A stretch of 25,595 bases of DNA from JALHUB01 sp050010555. Its GTDB lineage: Bacteria; Chloroflexota; Dehalococcoidia; DSTF01; JALHUB01. Position numbers and translations under genes: made by a program. Within the stretch, counting starts at the first letter, position 1. Every line of letters begins with the position of its first letter. The stretch is taken from assembly GCA_050010555.1 (NCBI GenBank), contig JBEKKV010000032.1:1-25595 (forward strand), given 5' to 3'. Of the stretch, positions 12,881 to 20,543 are shown piece by piece. Below the pieces are notes generated by a model that saw nothing but the letters and a program-made list of their open reading frames with translations, was not told where the DNA came from and did not search any database.

Positions 12881-14560
12881 ATGAACCCCATCGAGGAGAT
12901 CAAGCAGCGGCTGGATATCGTCGACGTCGTCGGCGAGTCCGTCAACCTGCAGAAGGCAGGACGCAACTACAGAGCGCTTTGCCCATTCCACGTCGAGAAG
13001 GCACCCTCCTTCTTCGTCTTTCCGGATAAGGGGACCTGGCGCTGCTTCGGCGGCTGCGCCACGGGCGGCGACGTGTTCGCCTTCATCATGAAGAAGGAGA
13101 ACGTCGATTTCACCGGCGCGCTGCGGCTCCTGGCAGAGAGAGCGGGCATCAGCCTGGCACGAAAGAACGTAGCGGCAGAGGAGACGGAGCGCGACCGTCT
13201 GCGCCAGGCAAACGAGTCGGCGGCGCTGTTCTTCCAACATGCGCTCCTGAATTCGCAGCCCGGCCTGAAGGCGCTCGACTACCTTTCGCTGCGCGGCATC
13301 GACCGGCAGACGGCGGAGGCGTTCCAGTTGGGCTACGCGCCCGATTCGTGGGACGCCCTGCGCGAGCATCTGAAGGGTCGCGGCTTCGGTGAAGGGGAGC
13401 TCCTGCGGGCGGGCCTGCTTGTCGAGGGAGAAAGGGGACTCTACGACCGATTCCGTCACCGCGCGGTGATACCGATCCGCGACGGGCAGGGACGCGCCGT
13501 CGGCTTCGGCTCGCGCAAGCTGCCGGCGGCGGACGGCGAGGAGCCCACCGGCGACTCGGAAAGCCCGAAGTACTTGAATACGCCCCAAACGCCGATTTTT
13601 GATAAGGGCGCAATACTCTTCGGGCTGGACCGAGCGGCGGAGAGCATCCGGCGCGCGGACGTGGCGGTCATAGTGGAAGGCTACATGGACGTCATTGCGG
13701 CGCATCAGCACGGCAACGGCAACGTTGTCGCCAGCATGGGGACGGCGCTGACGGAGCGTCAGCTCGGGCTGCTGCGGCGGCTGACGGAGAACATCGTTCT
13801 CGCCTTCGACCCGGACACAGCCGGGCAGGCGGCGAGCGAACGCGGCGACCTGGTGGCGCAACGGCTGGGGGTGAACGTACGCGTCATGAAGCTGCCGAAG
13901 GGCCGCGACCCGGACGAGATAATCCGCGCCGACCCGGACGGCTGGCGACGGTTCGTCATCGAGGCGGAGGCGCCGAAAGCCTTCTCGTCCGCGCGCATCC
14001 AGTCGACACCGACGGAGCACGGCCAGCGGACGGCGAAGGCGCGTCGTAGCGCAGGTACCGGCGATGAGGAGCGGATCGACGTGTCGAAGGGAGAGGAGAC
14101 GTGTCTGGCGCTGCTTATCCGGTATCCGCAGTTGCGCGGGCAGGGGCTGGCGCTGGACGAGGAGCTGTTCGTGCGGACGGAGAACCGTCAGGTGTTCGCG
14201 GCGTGGAAGGCGTCGGAGCCGGAGCGGCTGGAGGAGACACTGGCGGCGGAGTTGCGCCCGCACCTGGAGCAGATCGCGTCACGGGACCTGCCCTTCGACC
14301 CGCCGCAGGTGGAGAAAGCGTTACAAACGTGTGCTGAGCACCTCAAAAGGAGTAAGATTAAGATAGAAAGAGCGTTTATAAGTCTGGAGATCGCCGAGAA
14401 AGAACAGAGGCTGGGCGCCGGACGTTTCGTCGAGCAAGCCCGAAAGCTGATCGCGGGCGAGGCTCCATCCCAAGACCTGCCGGAAGATGATACCGACGAC
14501 GCAAGAATCGTCGTGCGGGAAGTGGAGGCAGGTCTGGAGCTTCATGAGCGAAAGGCCTAG
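12881..14560 (+). CDS. dnaG: DNA primase
   Basis: DnaG synthesises RNA primers for chromosome replication at the DnaB fork helicase. The 559-residue protein has the N-terminal zinc domain (C34, H37, C55, C59), a core with the RNAP basic motif region, and a Toprim catalytic domain with the VIVEGYMDVIAAHQ glutamate (about 264-277) and the LAFDPDTAGQ acidic motif (about 307-316). The C-terminal part (about 400-559) is poorly conserved and helical, and would contact DnaB. The zinc site reads C-x2-H-x17-C-x3-C rather than the usual final CxxC. A Lys/Arg/Thr-rich linker separates core and tail. rpoD follows 29 nt later, keeping the macromolecular-synthesis pairing without rpsU. Confidence 0.96.
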   Translation: MNPIEEIKQRLDIVDVVGESVNLQKAGRNYRALCPFHVEKAPSFFVFPDKGTWRCFGGCATGGDVFAFIMKKENVDFTGALRLLAERAGISLARKNVAAEETERDRLRQANESAALFFQHALLNSQPGLKALDYLSLRGIDRQTAEAFQLGYAPDSWDALREHLKGRGFGEGELLRAGLLVEGERGLYDRFRHRAVIPIRDGQGRAVGFGSRKLPAADGEEPTGDSESPKYLNTPQTPIFDKGAILFGLDRAAESIRRADVAVIVEGYMDVIAAHQHGNGNVVASMGTALTERQLGLLRRLTENIVLAFDPDTAGQAASERGDLVAQRLGVNVRVMKLPKGRDPDEIIRADPDGWRRFVIEAEAPKAFSSARIQSTPTEHGQRTAKARRSAGTGDEERIDVSKGEETCLALLIRYPQLRGQGLALDEELFVRTENRQVFAAWKASEPERLEETLAAELRPHLEQIASRDLPFDPPQVEKALQTCAEHLKRSKIKIERAFISLEIAEKEQRLGAGRFVEQARKLIAGEAPSQDLPEDDTDDARIVVREVEAGLELHERKA

Positions 14561-14589
14561 CTTCGGCAAGGAACAGCAAGAACGACATT

Positions 14590-16149
14590 ATGACCAACGA
14601 CTTTGACGAGAGAGAAGAGGCGGACGAGGATATCTTCGCCGAGGACGACGAGAAGAAGCGAAAAGGCCTCGTTGACCTGGGGCACGAAGAGGACGACTTC
14701 GAGCCGCTAGAGCGAGTATACAACCGCCTCTCTGACCGCGGACTGTCGGTAATCGACACAGACCGCGAAGCCGGGCCGACCGCGGAGCCGGCGGAGACGG
14801 AAGGCGATATCTGGGCGGAGCCCGAGGAGAAGGTCAAGCCCGAGAAGGAGGAAGACCTCCTCGTCGAGGAGCAAGAGGGGATTGATGACCCCGTCCGCAT
14901 GTACCTGCGGGAGATCGGCAAGGTCTACCTGCTCACAGCCGACGACGAGAAGCGGCTGGCGCGGGCGATGGAGGAAGGCAAGCATATTCAGCGCATCGAG
15001 CGGCGCTGGCTGGAGGATCACGGCCGCCCGGCGAGAGGCTCGGAGATACTTTTCAGCCTGCTGAACGAGCTATACGAGGCGCGCAAGTACTACAACGGCG
15101 TCGCGAAGCACCTCGGGCTGGCCAAGGCGTCGGTGTCACAGCGGATCGGCGACCCGATTTTCCGCTCGGCCGTCGACGGCGAGCTCGACCAGGACCTGGC
15201 GCTGGCGCTCTACGAATCGCTCAGGCTGCAGCCGGGCCAGGCGGAGCAGGCGCTGGTACGCCTCTCGATTATCACGCACATCCTGACGCCGGAGCTGGTG
15301 CGACTGGCCGGCGAATCGCTCGGCGACGAGGACAAGCTGCTGCCGGCGCCGTGGGAGGAGCTGGAAAAGCTCGACTCGCACGAATCCACGTTTCGCTCCT
15401 ACTTCGACCACTTGAAGCGAGAAGGCTATCGGGCGGAGAAGCGGCTGACAGAGGCGAACTTGCGCCTGGTCGTAAGCGTGGCGAAGAAGTACATCGGGCG
15501 AGGGATGTCGCTGCTCGACCTCATTCAGGAAGGGAACATCGGCCTCATCCGCGCCGTCGAGAAGTTCGACTACCGCAAGGGCTACAAGTTCAGCACGTAC
15601 GCGACGTGGTGGATCCGCCAGGCGATCACGCGCGCCATTGCGGACCAAGCGCGAACGATCCGCATTCCCGTCCATATGGTCGAGACCATCAACAAGCTGG
15701 TGCGCGTGAGCCGTCGCCTGGTGCAGGAGTACGGCCGCGAGCCCACGAGCGACGAGATAGGCCGCGGCATGGAGATCGCGCCTGAGCGCGTGCGGGAGAT
15801 CATCAAGGTCTCGCAGGAGCCTGTGTCGCTGGAAACGCCGATCGGCGAGGAAGAGGACAGCCACCTGGGCGACTTCATCGAGGACTCCGCCGCGCTGGCG
15901 CCTCCGGAGGCGGCATCGCACCAGCTCCTGAAGGACCAGGTGATGGAGGTGCTGGCCAGCCTGACGCCGCGCGAGCGGAAGGTGCTGGAGCTGCGCTTCG
16001 GGCTGGAGGACGGCCGGAGCCGGACGCTGGAAGAGGTTGGGCGCGAGTTCAACGTGACGCGGGAGCGCATCCGCCAGATCGAGGCAAAGGCTCTTCGCAA
16101 GCTGCGCCACCCCACGCGCAGTCGCAAGCTCCGGGACTACCTCGAATAG
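14590..16149 (+). CDS. rpoD: Primary RNA polymerase sigma factor (SigA/RpoD)
   Basis: This is the housekeeping sigma factor, which directs RNA polymerase to -35/-10 promoters. The 519-residue protein has a very acidic N-terminus (region 1.1-like, about 1-95). Region 1.2 is DDPVRMYLREIGKVYLLT (about 99-116). Region 2 runs from about 288 to 365 (EANLRLVVSVAKKY, DLIQEGNIGLIRAVEKFDY, FSTYATWWIRQAI) and region 3 follows. Region 4 covers about 458-519 (TPRERKVLELRFGL, TLEEVGREFNVTRERIRQIE). Between 1.2 and 2.1 lies a non-conserved insert of about 150 residues, much longer than in Bacillus SigA. Several promoters in the window match the sigma-70 consensus this protein would read. Confidence 0.97.
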   Translation: MTNDFDEREEADEDIFAEDDEKKRKGLVDLGHEEDDFEPLERVYNRLSDRGLSVIDTDREAGPTAEPAETEGDIWAEPEEKVKPEKEEDLLVEEQEGIDDPVRMYLREIGKVYLLTADDEKRLARAMEEGKHIQRIERRWLEDHGRPARGSEILFSLLNELYEARKYYNGVAKHLGLAKASVSQRIGDPIFRSAVDGELDQDLALALYESLRLQPGQAEQALVRLSIITHILTPELVRLAGESLGDEDKLLPAPWEELEKLDSHESTFRSYFDHLKREGYRAEKRLTEANLRLVVSVAKKYIGRGMSLLDLIQEGNIGLIRAVEKFDYRKGYKFSTYATWWIRQAITRAIADQARTIRIPVHMVETINKLVRVSRRLVQEYGREPTSDEIGRGMEIAPERVREIIKVSQEPVSLETPIGEEEDSHLGDFIEDSAALAPPEAASHQLLKDQVMEVLASLTPRERKVLELRFGLEDGRSRTLEEVGREFNVTRERIRQIEAKALRKLRHPTRSRKLRDYLE

Positions 16150-16158
16150 GACCCCACC

Positions 16159-16536
16159 GTGTACACGCGGAAATTGGACGAAGGCCCGCAGCACCATCGC
16201 GGAGGGCAGATATCGCACTTGCTGCTCACGGCGGGCGACGCCGGCTCGGAGAACCTGTCGGTGACCTGGGTCGAGGGCGAGCCTGAGAGCGAGCAGGAGC
16301 GCCACGCGCATGCTGATTCCGAGCAAGTCTACGTGATTGTTCAGGGGAAGGGCCTGATGCACGTCGCGGGCGAAGAGGAGGAGGTCGGACCGGGCACTCT
16401 TGTCTTCGTCCCGAAGGGCGCCCTGCACTCCATCCGCAACTTGGACACCGAGAAGCTAGTGTACGTCTCTGCAACGTCGCCGCCCTTCAGTGCCAACCTC
16501 GTCGAAACGCTGTACGAGCCGCCGATGTCGCGTTGA
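16159..16536 (+). CDS. Cupin-fold protein
   Basis: This 125-residue single-domain cupin has the first motif region HAHADSEQVYVIVQGKG (about 50-66) and the second, PGTLVFVPKGALHSIRN (about 78-94). It therefore has His residues placed for metal binding in a small beta-barrel. Stand-alone cupins of this size bind sugars, organic acids or metals in many pathways, and no specific role can be read from the sequence. The start is GTG at 16159, nine bases after the rpoD stop, with AGGA 8 nt upstream. It is likely cotranscribed with rpoD or with the following zinc-ribbon gene. Confidence 0.85.
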   Translation: MYTRKLDEGPQHHRGGQISHLLLTAGDAGSENLSVTWVEGEPESEQERHAHADSEQVYVIVQGKGLMHVAGEEEEVGPGTLVFVPKGALHSIRNLDTEKLVYVSATSPPFSANLVETLYEPPMSR

Positions 16537-16580
16537 CTTTTCGTCGAAGGCGGACTTACGATCTAATTAGGAGAACTCAG

Positions 16581-16811
16581 ATGCCGCTATACGAATACTA
16601 CTGCCCGACCTGCGAAAAGAAATTCGAGCTGCTGCGCTCGATGAGCCGCTCCGACGAGCCGGCGACCTGCCCAAGCGGCCACGAAGGCGCGGAAAGGATA
16701 ATATCCGTCTTCTCCGCGCTGACGAGGAGCGCCGAGGGGGACGTGTCGTCGGTGGCGAGCGCCTGCGGTAGCTGCTCGTCAGGCGATTGCGGGAGTTGCG
16801 GCATCGGCTGA
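16581..16811 (+). CDS. FmdB-family zinc-ribbon protein
   Basis: This 76-residue protein begins with the FmdB/CxxC_CxxC_SSSS hallmark MPLYEYYCPTCEKKFELL (C8 and C11). The second half of the zinc site is C30 and H34 (CPSGH) instead of the usual second CxxC. It ends in a Cys/Ser/Gly-rich tail (ACGSCSSGDCGSCGIG). The family is named after a putative regulator near formamidase/amidase genes, but most members have no proven function. AGGAGA lies 7 nt upstream of the ATG at 16581, which fixes the start. A strong terminator follows. Confidence 0.88.
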   Translation: MPLYEYYCPTCEKKFELLRSMSRSDEPATCPSGHEGAERIISVFSALTRSAEGDVSSVASACGSCSSGDCGSCGIG

Positions 16812-16835
16812 CGTCCGAAGCGAGTGAGCATAACG

Positions 16836-16862
16836 AAGGGGAGCAATGCGCTCCCCTTTTTC
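16836..16862 (+). terminator. Intrinsic terminator after the FmdB-like gene
   Basis: GGGGAGC (16838-16844) and GCTCCCC (16850-16856) form a perfect stem with an AATGC loop, extended by two A-T pairs. Five T residues follow. It ends the dnaG-rpoD-cupin-FmdB direction and may also serve the leftward gene that ends at 16868, although that side has a weaker T-run. Confidence 0.88.
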
Positions 16863-16867
16863 GTCGT

Positions 16868-17593
16868 CTACGGCGCGGGCTGGTGGCTCGGCAAGAGGCG
16901 GTGTCGGACTGCCTGCCAGCTCACCGTCAGATGAACGCCGGAGGCGATGGCGAGTATCGCCGCTTCGACGATTGTGAGGACGCCCAGCGCCATCGTTATA
17001 TCGAACCAGAAGCCTTCCGGGAACATCTGGATCAGGTGATCGGTCGCCGGGTTGAGCTGCCAGAAGTCGTTGCTGAAGGCGATCTCATGGAACTGCGTGA
17101 AAGCCTGGTCGAAGCCGGTCGCCGCGACGACGGCGAGCGAGCCGACGACGGCGATGGTCAGCAGAGCCCCGCTCAGGGCGTGGAGCGCCAGTGTCTTCAG
17201 GGGCCGCTCTCGCGCCCAGACGAAGACGCCGACGACATACGCCATTATGTAAACCAGCGCTATCTCCTGCACATGGTTCACGAACTGAAAGACGCTCTTC
17301 ACGTCGTGGAGGTGCAGCGTCTCGCGGTCGTTGAAGAGCGATATCTCGCGGTCGCCCTGCATCACTTGGACTGAGATATACTGCTGGTCGTTGTTGAAAT
17401 AGCTGCGAAGCTCGGCCCCGGCGCGGTCGAGCTCGGCGCGCGATATGCCGGTGCGCGCCGGGGCGTTGTAGTGGCCGAAGGCGTAGTCGTAGACGTGCTT
17501 ATCGTTCGCCAGGATGCGGACGTTCGTGCCTATGAACGCCAAAGGGATGGCGAGAACAAACAGGGCCGTTGCCAGGCCTCGGACGACCGCCAA
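16868..17593 (-). CDS. TIGR01906/DUF1461-family integral membrane protein
   Basis: The 241-residue protein has an N-terminal transmembrane helix (about 6-23) and an extracytoplasmic hydrophilic domain (about 25-105, including YFNNDQQYISV and ETLHLHDVKSVF). Three further helices lie at about 110-130, 135-160 and 198-222. This arrangement, with the L-H-x-D-V-K segment, matches the TIGR01906 (DUF1461) family. That family is of unknown function and is common in Firmicutes, Actinobacteria and Chloroflexi. The TTG at 17593 is the start, with GGAAGG 6 nt upstream. It diverges from mazG, and the two promoters overlap. Confidence 0.85.
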   Translation of the reverse strand: MAVVRGLATALFVLAIPLAFIGTNVRILANDKHVYDYAFGHYNAPARTGISRAELDRAGAELRSYFNNDQQYISVQVMQGDREISLFNDRETLHLHDVKSVFQFVNHVQEIALVYIMAYVVGVFVWARERPLKTLALHALSGALLTIAVVGSLAVVAATGFDQAFTQFHEIAFSNDFWQLNPATDHLIQMFPEGFWFDITMALGVLTIVEAAILAIASGVHLTVSWQAVRHRLLPSHQPAP

Positions 17594-17647
17594 GCCGCAC
17601 CTTCCTCACCTGAAACGCCCCGCCCGACATCAGGTTGACTAGAAGCT

Positions 17648-17676
17648 ATGTTAGGTAGGCGGCTTAACCTTGTCAA
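17648..17676 (-). promoter_or_regulatory. Promoter of the DUF1461-type gene (shares its -35 with mazG)
   Basis: On the - strand a perfect TTGACA (17676-17671), a 17-bp spacer and TAACAT (17653-17648). Transcription would start near 17641, about 48 nt before the TTG. The -35 hexamer overlaps that of the mazG promoter by five bases on the opposite strand. Confidence 0.65.
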
Positions 17677-17699
17677 TCCTTTTCGTTGACCTTTATAAT
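17670..17699 (+). promoter_or_regulatory. Promoter of mazG
   Basis: TTGTCA (17670-17675), an 18-bp spacer and a perfect TATAAT (17694-17699). The predicted start near 17706 lies downstream of an in-frame start codon at 17686, which supports the ATG at 17728 as the mazG start. Confidence 0.7.
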
Positions 17700-17727
17700 C
17701 GAACCTAGCCGCGTGCTGGAGATCCCC

Positions 17728-18522
17728 ATGCCAGAACTGCAACAGCCACCCGTGCCGGACGCGCGCACCTTCGATGGACTGCGCGAGATCGTGCGACGCC
17801 TGCGAGCGCCGGACGGATGCCCCTGGGACCGCGTCCAAACGCATGAAAGTCTGCGTCGATTCCTGCTGGAAGAGACGTATGAGACGCTAGACGCCCTCGA
17901 CGGCGGCGATCCGGCCAAGCTGCGCGAGGAGCTCGGGGACGTGCTCCTGCAGATACTGCTGCACGCCCAGATCGCGTCGGAGAGCGGCGAGTTCGACGTC
18001 GATGACGTGATCGAAGGCATCGCCACGAAGCTGGTGCGCCGGCATCCGCACGTCTTCGGCCAGGCGAAGGTGGAGACGGCCGACGAGGTCGTCCTCAAGT
18101 GGGAGGCGATCAAGAGGGAGGAGCGCGGTCGCGTCGACGAGGAGGACCCGCTGGCGCGTGTGCCGCAGACGCTGCCGTCGCTGGCGTACAGCCAGGCGCT
18201 GCAAGACAAAGCAGCAGCCACGGGCTTCGAGTGGCCCGGCGTGCCCGACGTGCTCGACAAGCTGGTAGAGGAGGCATCGGAGCTGGCGCGGGCGGAGTCG
18301 CTGGACGAGCAGCGCGAGGAGTTGGGCGATACACTGTTCGTGCTGGTGAGCCTGGCGCGGAAGCTGGGGCTGGACGCCGAAGAGTCGCTGCGGCTAGCGT
18401 CGCGGCGGTTCCGGCGTCGCTTCGAGCGGTTGCAGGCGCTGGCGAGGGAGCGCGGGCTGCAGCTGGCGGACATGTCCATCGAAGCGCTGGAATCGCTCTG
18501 GCGGGAGACCAAGGCTCGATAA
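17728..18522 (+). CDS. mazG: Nucleoside triphosphate pyrophosphohydrolase MazG
   Basis: MazG hydrolyses NTPs and dNTPs to monophosphates and pyrophosphate, cleaning the nucleotide pool. The 264-residue product is the full two-domain form. The first domain has CPWDRVQTHESLRRFLLEE and the metal site E48-E49-x2-E52 with E68-x2-D71 (EELGD). The second repeats the pattern (LVEEASEL, EELGDTLFVLVSLAR). The ATG at 17728 is chosen because the conserved part begins there and the predicted promoter excludes the earlier start; GGAG lies just upstream. This is the housekeeping MazG, not a toxin-antitoxin partner, as no mazEF is present. Confidence 0.95.
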   Translation: MPELQQPPVPDARTFDGLREIVRRLRAPDGCPWDRVQTHESLRRFLLEETYETLDALDGGDPAKLREELGDVLLQILLHAQIASESGEFDVDDVIEGIATKLVRRHPHVFGQAKVETADEVVLKWEAIKREERGRVDEEDPLARVPQTLPSLAYSQALQDKAAATGFEWPGVPDVLDKLVEEASELARAESLDEQREELGDTLFVLVSLARKLGLDAEESLRLASRRFRRRFERLQALARERGLQLADMSIEALESLWRETKAR

Positions 18523-18533
18523 GTCCTCCACGC

Positions 18534-18557
18534 GGGAGGACTGAAGTCCTCCCCTAC
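18534..18557 (-). repeat. REP-like hairpin with 5'-GTAG foot
   Basis: GGGAGGACT and AGTCCTCCC form a perfect 9-bp inverted repeat with a GA centre, followed by CTAC. On the - strand this reads GTAG followed by the hairpin, the architecture known for REP sequences linked to RAYT transposases. A preceding AGTCCTCC (about 18522-18529) can pair alternatively with GGAGGACT. It lies between mazG and the archease gene, directly before the latter's ribosome binding site. Confidence 0.7.
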
Positions 18558-18570
18558 ATGAGGAGAGGGA

Positions 18571-18996
18571 ATGAGGGAGGAGCCGCCGTTCGAGACGTTC
18601 GACCACACCGCCGACGTCGGCATAATCGCCCGCGGCATGGACCTAGCGGAAGCGTTCGCCAACGCCGCCAAAGCTATGTTCTCGCTGATGGTGGACCTCG
18701 ACCGGGTAGAGCCACGCGAGGAACGCCGGATCGAGGTCGAGGCCGACGACCGCGAGTCGCTGCTCGTCGACTGGCTGGCGGAGCTGCTGTACGTCAGTGA
18801 GGTCGATAACCTGGTCTTCAGCCACTTCGAGGTCGACGAAATCAGCGACACTCGCATGGTCGCATGGGCCTATGGCGAGCCGCTGGACCTGGAGCGCCAC
18901 AATCCGAAGCTGATGGTCAAGGCCGTGACACGCCACATGCTTCAGGTCGCGCAGGCCGACGGCGTATGGCAAGCACGCGTCATCCTCGACATCTAG
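18571..18996 (+). CDS. Archease
   Basis: Archease is a small metal-binding cofactor that activates RtcB RNA ligase by promoting guanylylation and multiple turnover. The 141-residue protein has the N-terminal DHTADVGI motif (D11, H12, D15) and a C-terminal VILDI with D140. These are placed like the acidic ligand residues of archaeal archease. AGGAGAGGGA immediately upstream of the ATG at 18571 supports the start. The rtcB gene begins 10 nt after its stop, so the two proteins are almost certainly coexpressed. Confidence 0.93.
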   Translation: MREEPPFETFDHTADVGIIARGMDLAEAFANAAKAMFSLMVDLDRVEPREERRIEVEADDRESLLVDWLAELLYVSEVDNLVFSHFEVDEISDTRMVAWAYGEPLDLERHNPKLMVKAVTRHMLQVAQADGVWQARVILDI

Positions 18997-19006
18997 GCGG
19001 GCTTCG

Positions 19007-20464
19007 ATGAGCAAGGGATGGCTCAGCATCTTGGAGAAGGTCGACGACTACCGCTGGCGGCTGCCCGCGACCTACAAGGCGGGCATGCGCGTCCCCGGCC
19101 TCATCTACGCCGACGAGCGGCTGCTGCGGACGATGGCCGAGGACCAGGCGCTCCAACAAGTGGCGAACGTGGCCTTCCTGCCGGGCATTGTCGGCTGGTC
19201 GCTGGCGATGCCGGATATCCATTGGGGGTATGGCTTCCCTATCGGCGGCGTGGCGGCGATGCGGCTCAACGGCGGCGTGGTGTCGCCCGGCGGCGTCGGC
19301 TTCGACATCAACTGCGGCGCACGCCTCCTCCGAACGAACCTGACTGAGGCCGAGGCGCAGCCTTACCTTGGCCGCCTGGCCGACCAGCTATTCCACGACG
19401 TCCCCTCCGGCCTGGGCGCGCACGGCCCGCTCAGCCTCTCCGACCGCGAGCTGGACGACATCATGGTGCGCGGCGCGGCCTGGATGGTGGAGCGGGGCCA
19501 CGGGACGGCGGACGACCTGGAGACGACGGAATCGCACGGCTGCCTGGCGGGCGCCGACCCGTCGACCGTCAGCCGGCGGGCGCGGGAACGCGGGCACGAG
19601 CAGGTCGGGACGCTGGGCGCCGGCAACCACTTCCTGGAGGTCGAGGCGGTAGAGGCGATTTACGACGCGGCGGCGGCTCAGGCTTTCGGACTGTCGATGG
19701 GGCAGGTCGTCGTGTCTTTCCACTGCGGTTCGCGGGGATTCGGGCACCAGGTGTGCCAGGACTACCTCGAAGTCATGGAGAAGGCGTCGCGGCAATTCGA
19801 GATCGTCCTGCCGGACCGGCAGCTTGCCTGCGCGCCGCTCGACTCGAAGCCGGGCAAGGACTACCTGGCGGCAATGGCGTCGGCGGCGAACTTCGCCTGG
19901 GCGAACCGACAGGCTATCGCCCACTGGACGCGACAGGCCTTCGCCCGCGTGCTGGGGCGCTCCGTTGAAGAGCTGGGGATGACGCAGGTCTACGACGTCG
20001 CGCACAACATCGCGAAGGTCGAGGAGCACCGGGTCGCCGGGCAGTCGATGCGGCTGTGCGTGCACCGCAAGGGGGCCACGCGCGCCTTCCCACCGGGCCA
20101 CGCGGAGGTGCCGCCGCGCTACCGGACGGTCGGGCAGCCAGTGCTGGTGCCGGGCGACATGGGGCGCTACTCGTACGTGTGCGTCGGGACGGAGCGGGCA
20201 ATGGCGGAGACGTGGGGCTCGACGTGCCATGGCGCGGGACGGCTACAGAGCCGGGGCGCAGCGAAGCGCTCGCTACAGGGCGTCGACATCGCCGGCGGGC
20301 TGGAGCGACGGGGGATCGTCGTAAGGGTGCGCAACCGGGCGCTGCTGGCGGAGGAGGCGAGCGAGGCGTACAAGGACGTGGCGGCGGTCGTCGAGGTGTT
20401 GGACCGCGCGGGGATTTCGCGGAAGGTGGCGCGGCTGCGGCCGCTGGCGGTGATCAAGGGATAG
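19007..20464 (+). CDS. rtcB: RNA-splicing ligase RtcB (3'-phosphate/5'-hydroxyl ligase)
   Basis: RtcB joins RNA ends bearing a 2',3'-cyclic or 3'-phosphate and a 5'-hydroxyl, using GTP and Mn2+. The 485-residue protein keeps every key residue: D100 and C103 in GVGFDINCGARLL, H208 in LGAGNHFLEV, H239 in SFHCGSRGFGHQV, H333 in YDVAHNIAK, and the guanylylated histidine H408 in GSTCHGAGR. These correspond to C98, H203, H234, H329 and H404 of the Pyrococcus enzyme. It resembles the archaeal/archease-dependent class, fitting the adjacent archease gene. No rtcA or rtcR regulator is nearby, so the role (RNA repair, ribosome or tRNA healing) is open. Confidence 0.96.
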   Translation: MSKGWLSILEKVDDYRWRLPATYKAGMRVPGLIYADERLLRTMAEDQALQQVANVAFLPGIVGWSLAMPDIHWGYGFPIGGVAAMRLNGGVVSPGGVGFDINCGARLLRTNLTEAEAQPYLGRLADQLFHDVPSGLGAHGPLSLSDRELDDIMVRGAAWMVERGHGTADDLETTESHGCLAGADPSTVSRRARERGHEQVGTLGAGNHFLEVEAVEAIYDAAAAQAFGLSMGQVVVSFHCGSRGFGHQVCQDYLEVMEKASRQFEIVLPDRQLACAPLDSKPGKDYLAAMASAANFAWANRQAIAHWTRQAFARVLGRSVEELGMTQVYDVAHNIAKVEEHRVAGQSMRLCVHRKGATRAFPPGHAEVPPRYRTVGQPVLVPGDMGRYSYVCVGTERAMAETWGSTCHGAGRLQSRGAAKRSLQGVDIAGGLERRGIVVRVRNRALLAEEASEAYKDVAAVVEVLDRAGISRKVARLRPLAVIKG

Positions 20465-20514
20465 CGATTCACCCCGTGGACGCGATGTCAGGGCGCGCGG
20501 CTGCGCCTTCGCCG

Positions 20515-20538
20515 CCGAGACTGGAAAGTCTCGGCTAC
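20515..20538 (-). repeat. REP-like hairpin with 5'-GTAG foot
   Basis: CCGAGACT (20515-20522) and AGTCTCGG (20527-20534) are a perfect 8-bp inverted repeat with a GGAA loop, followed by CTAC (20535-20538). On the - strand it reads GTAG then the hairpin, like the element at 18534-18557. It sits in the short gap between the convergent rtcB and hypothetical membrane-protein genes. Confidence 0.7.
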
Positions 20539-20543
20539 GTTAT

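Noticed and set aside
12803..16428. Long antisense frames over dnaG and rpoD (12803-14263 and 15136-16428 on the - strand)
   Set aside because: Same reasoning: low-complexity composition, no recognisable domains, and the plus-strand genes are certain.
17686..17727. Upstream start of mazG at 17686
   Set aside because: It lies before the predicted transcription start (TATAAT at 17694-17699), and the family's conserved N-terminus begins after 17728.
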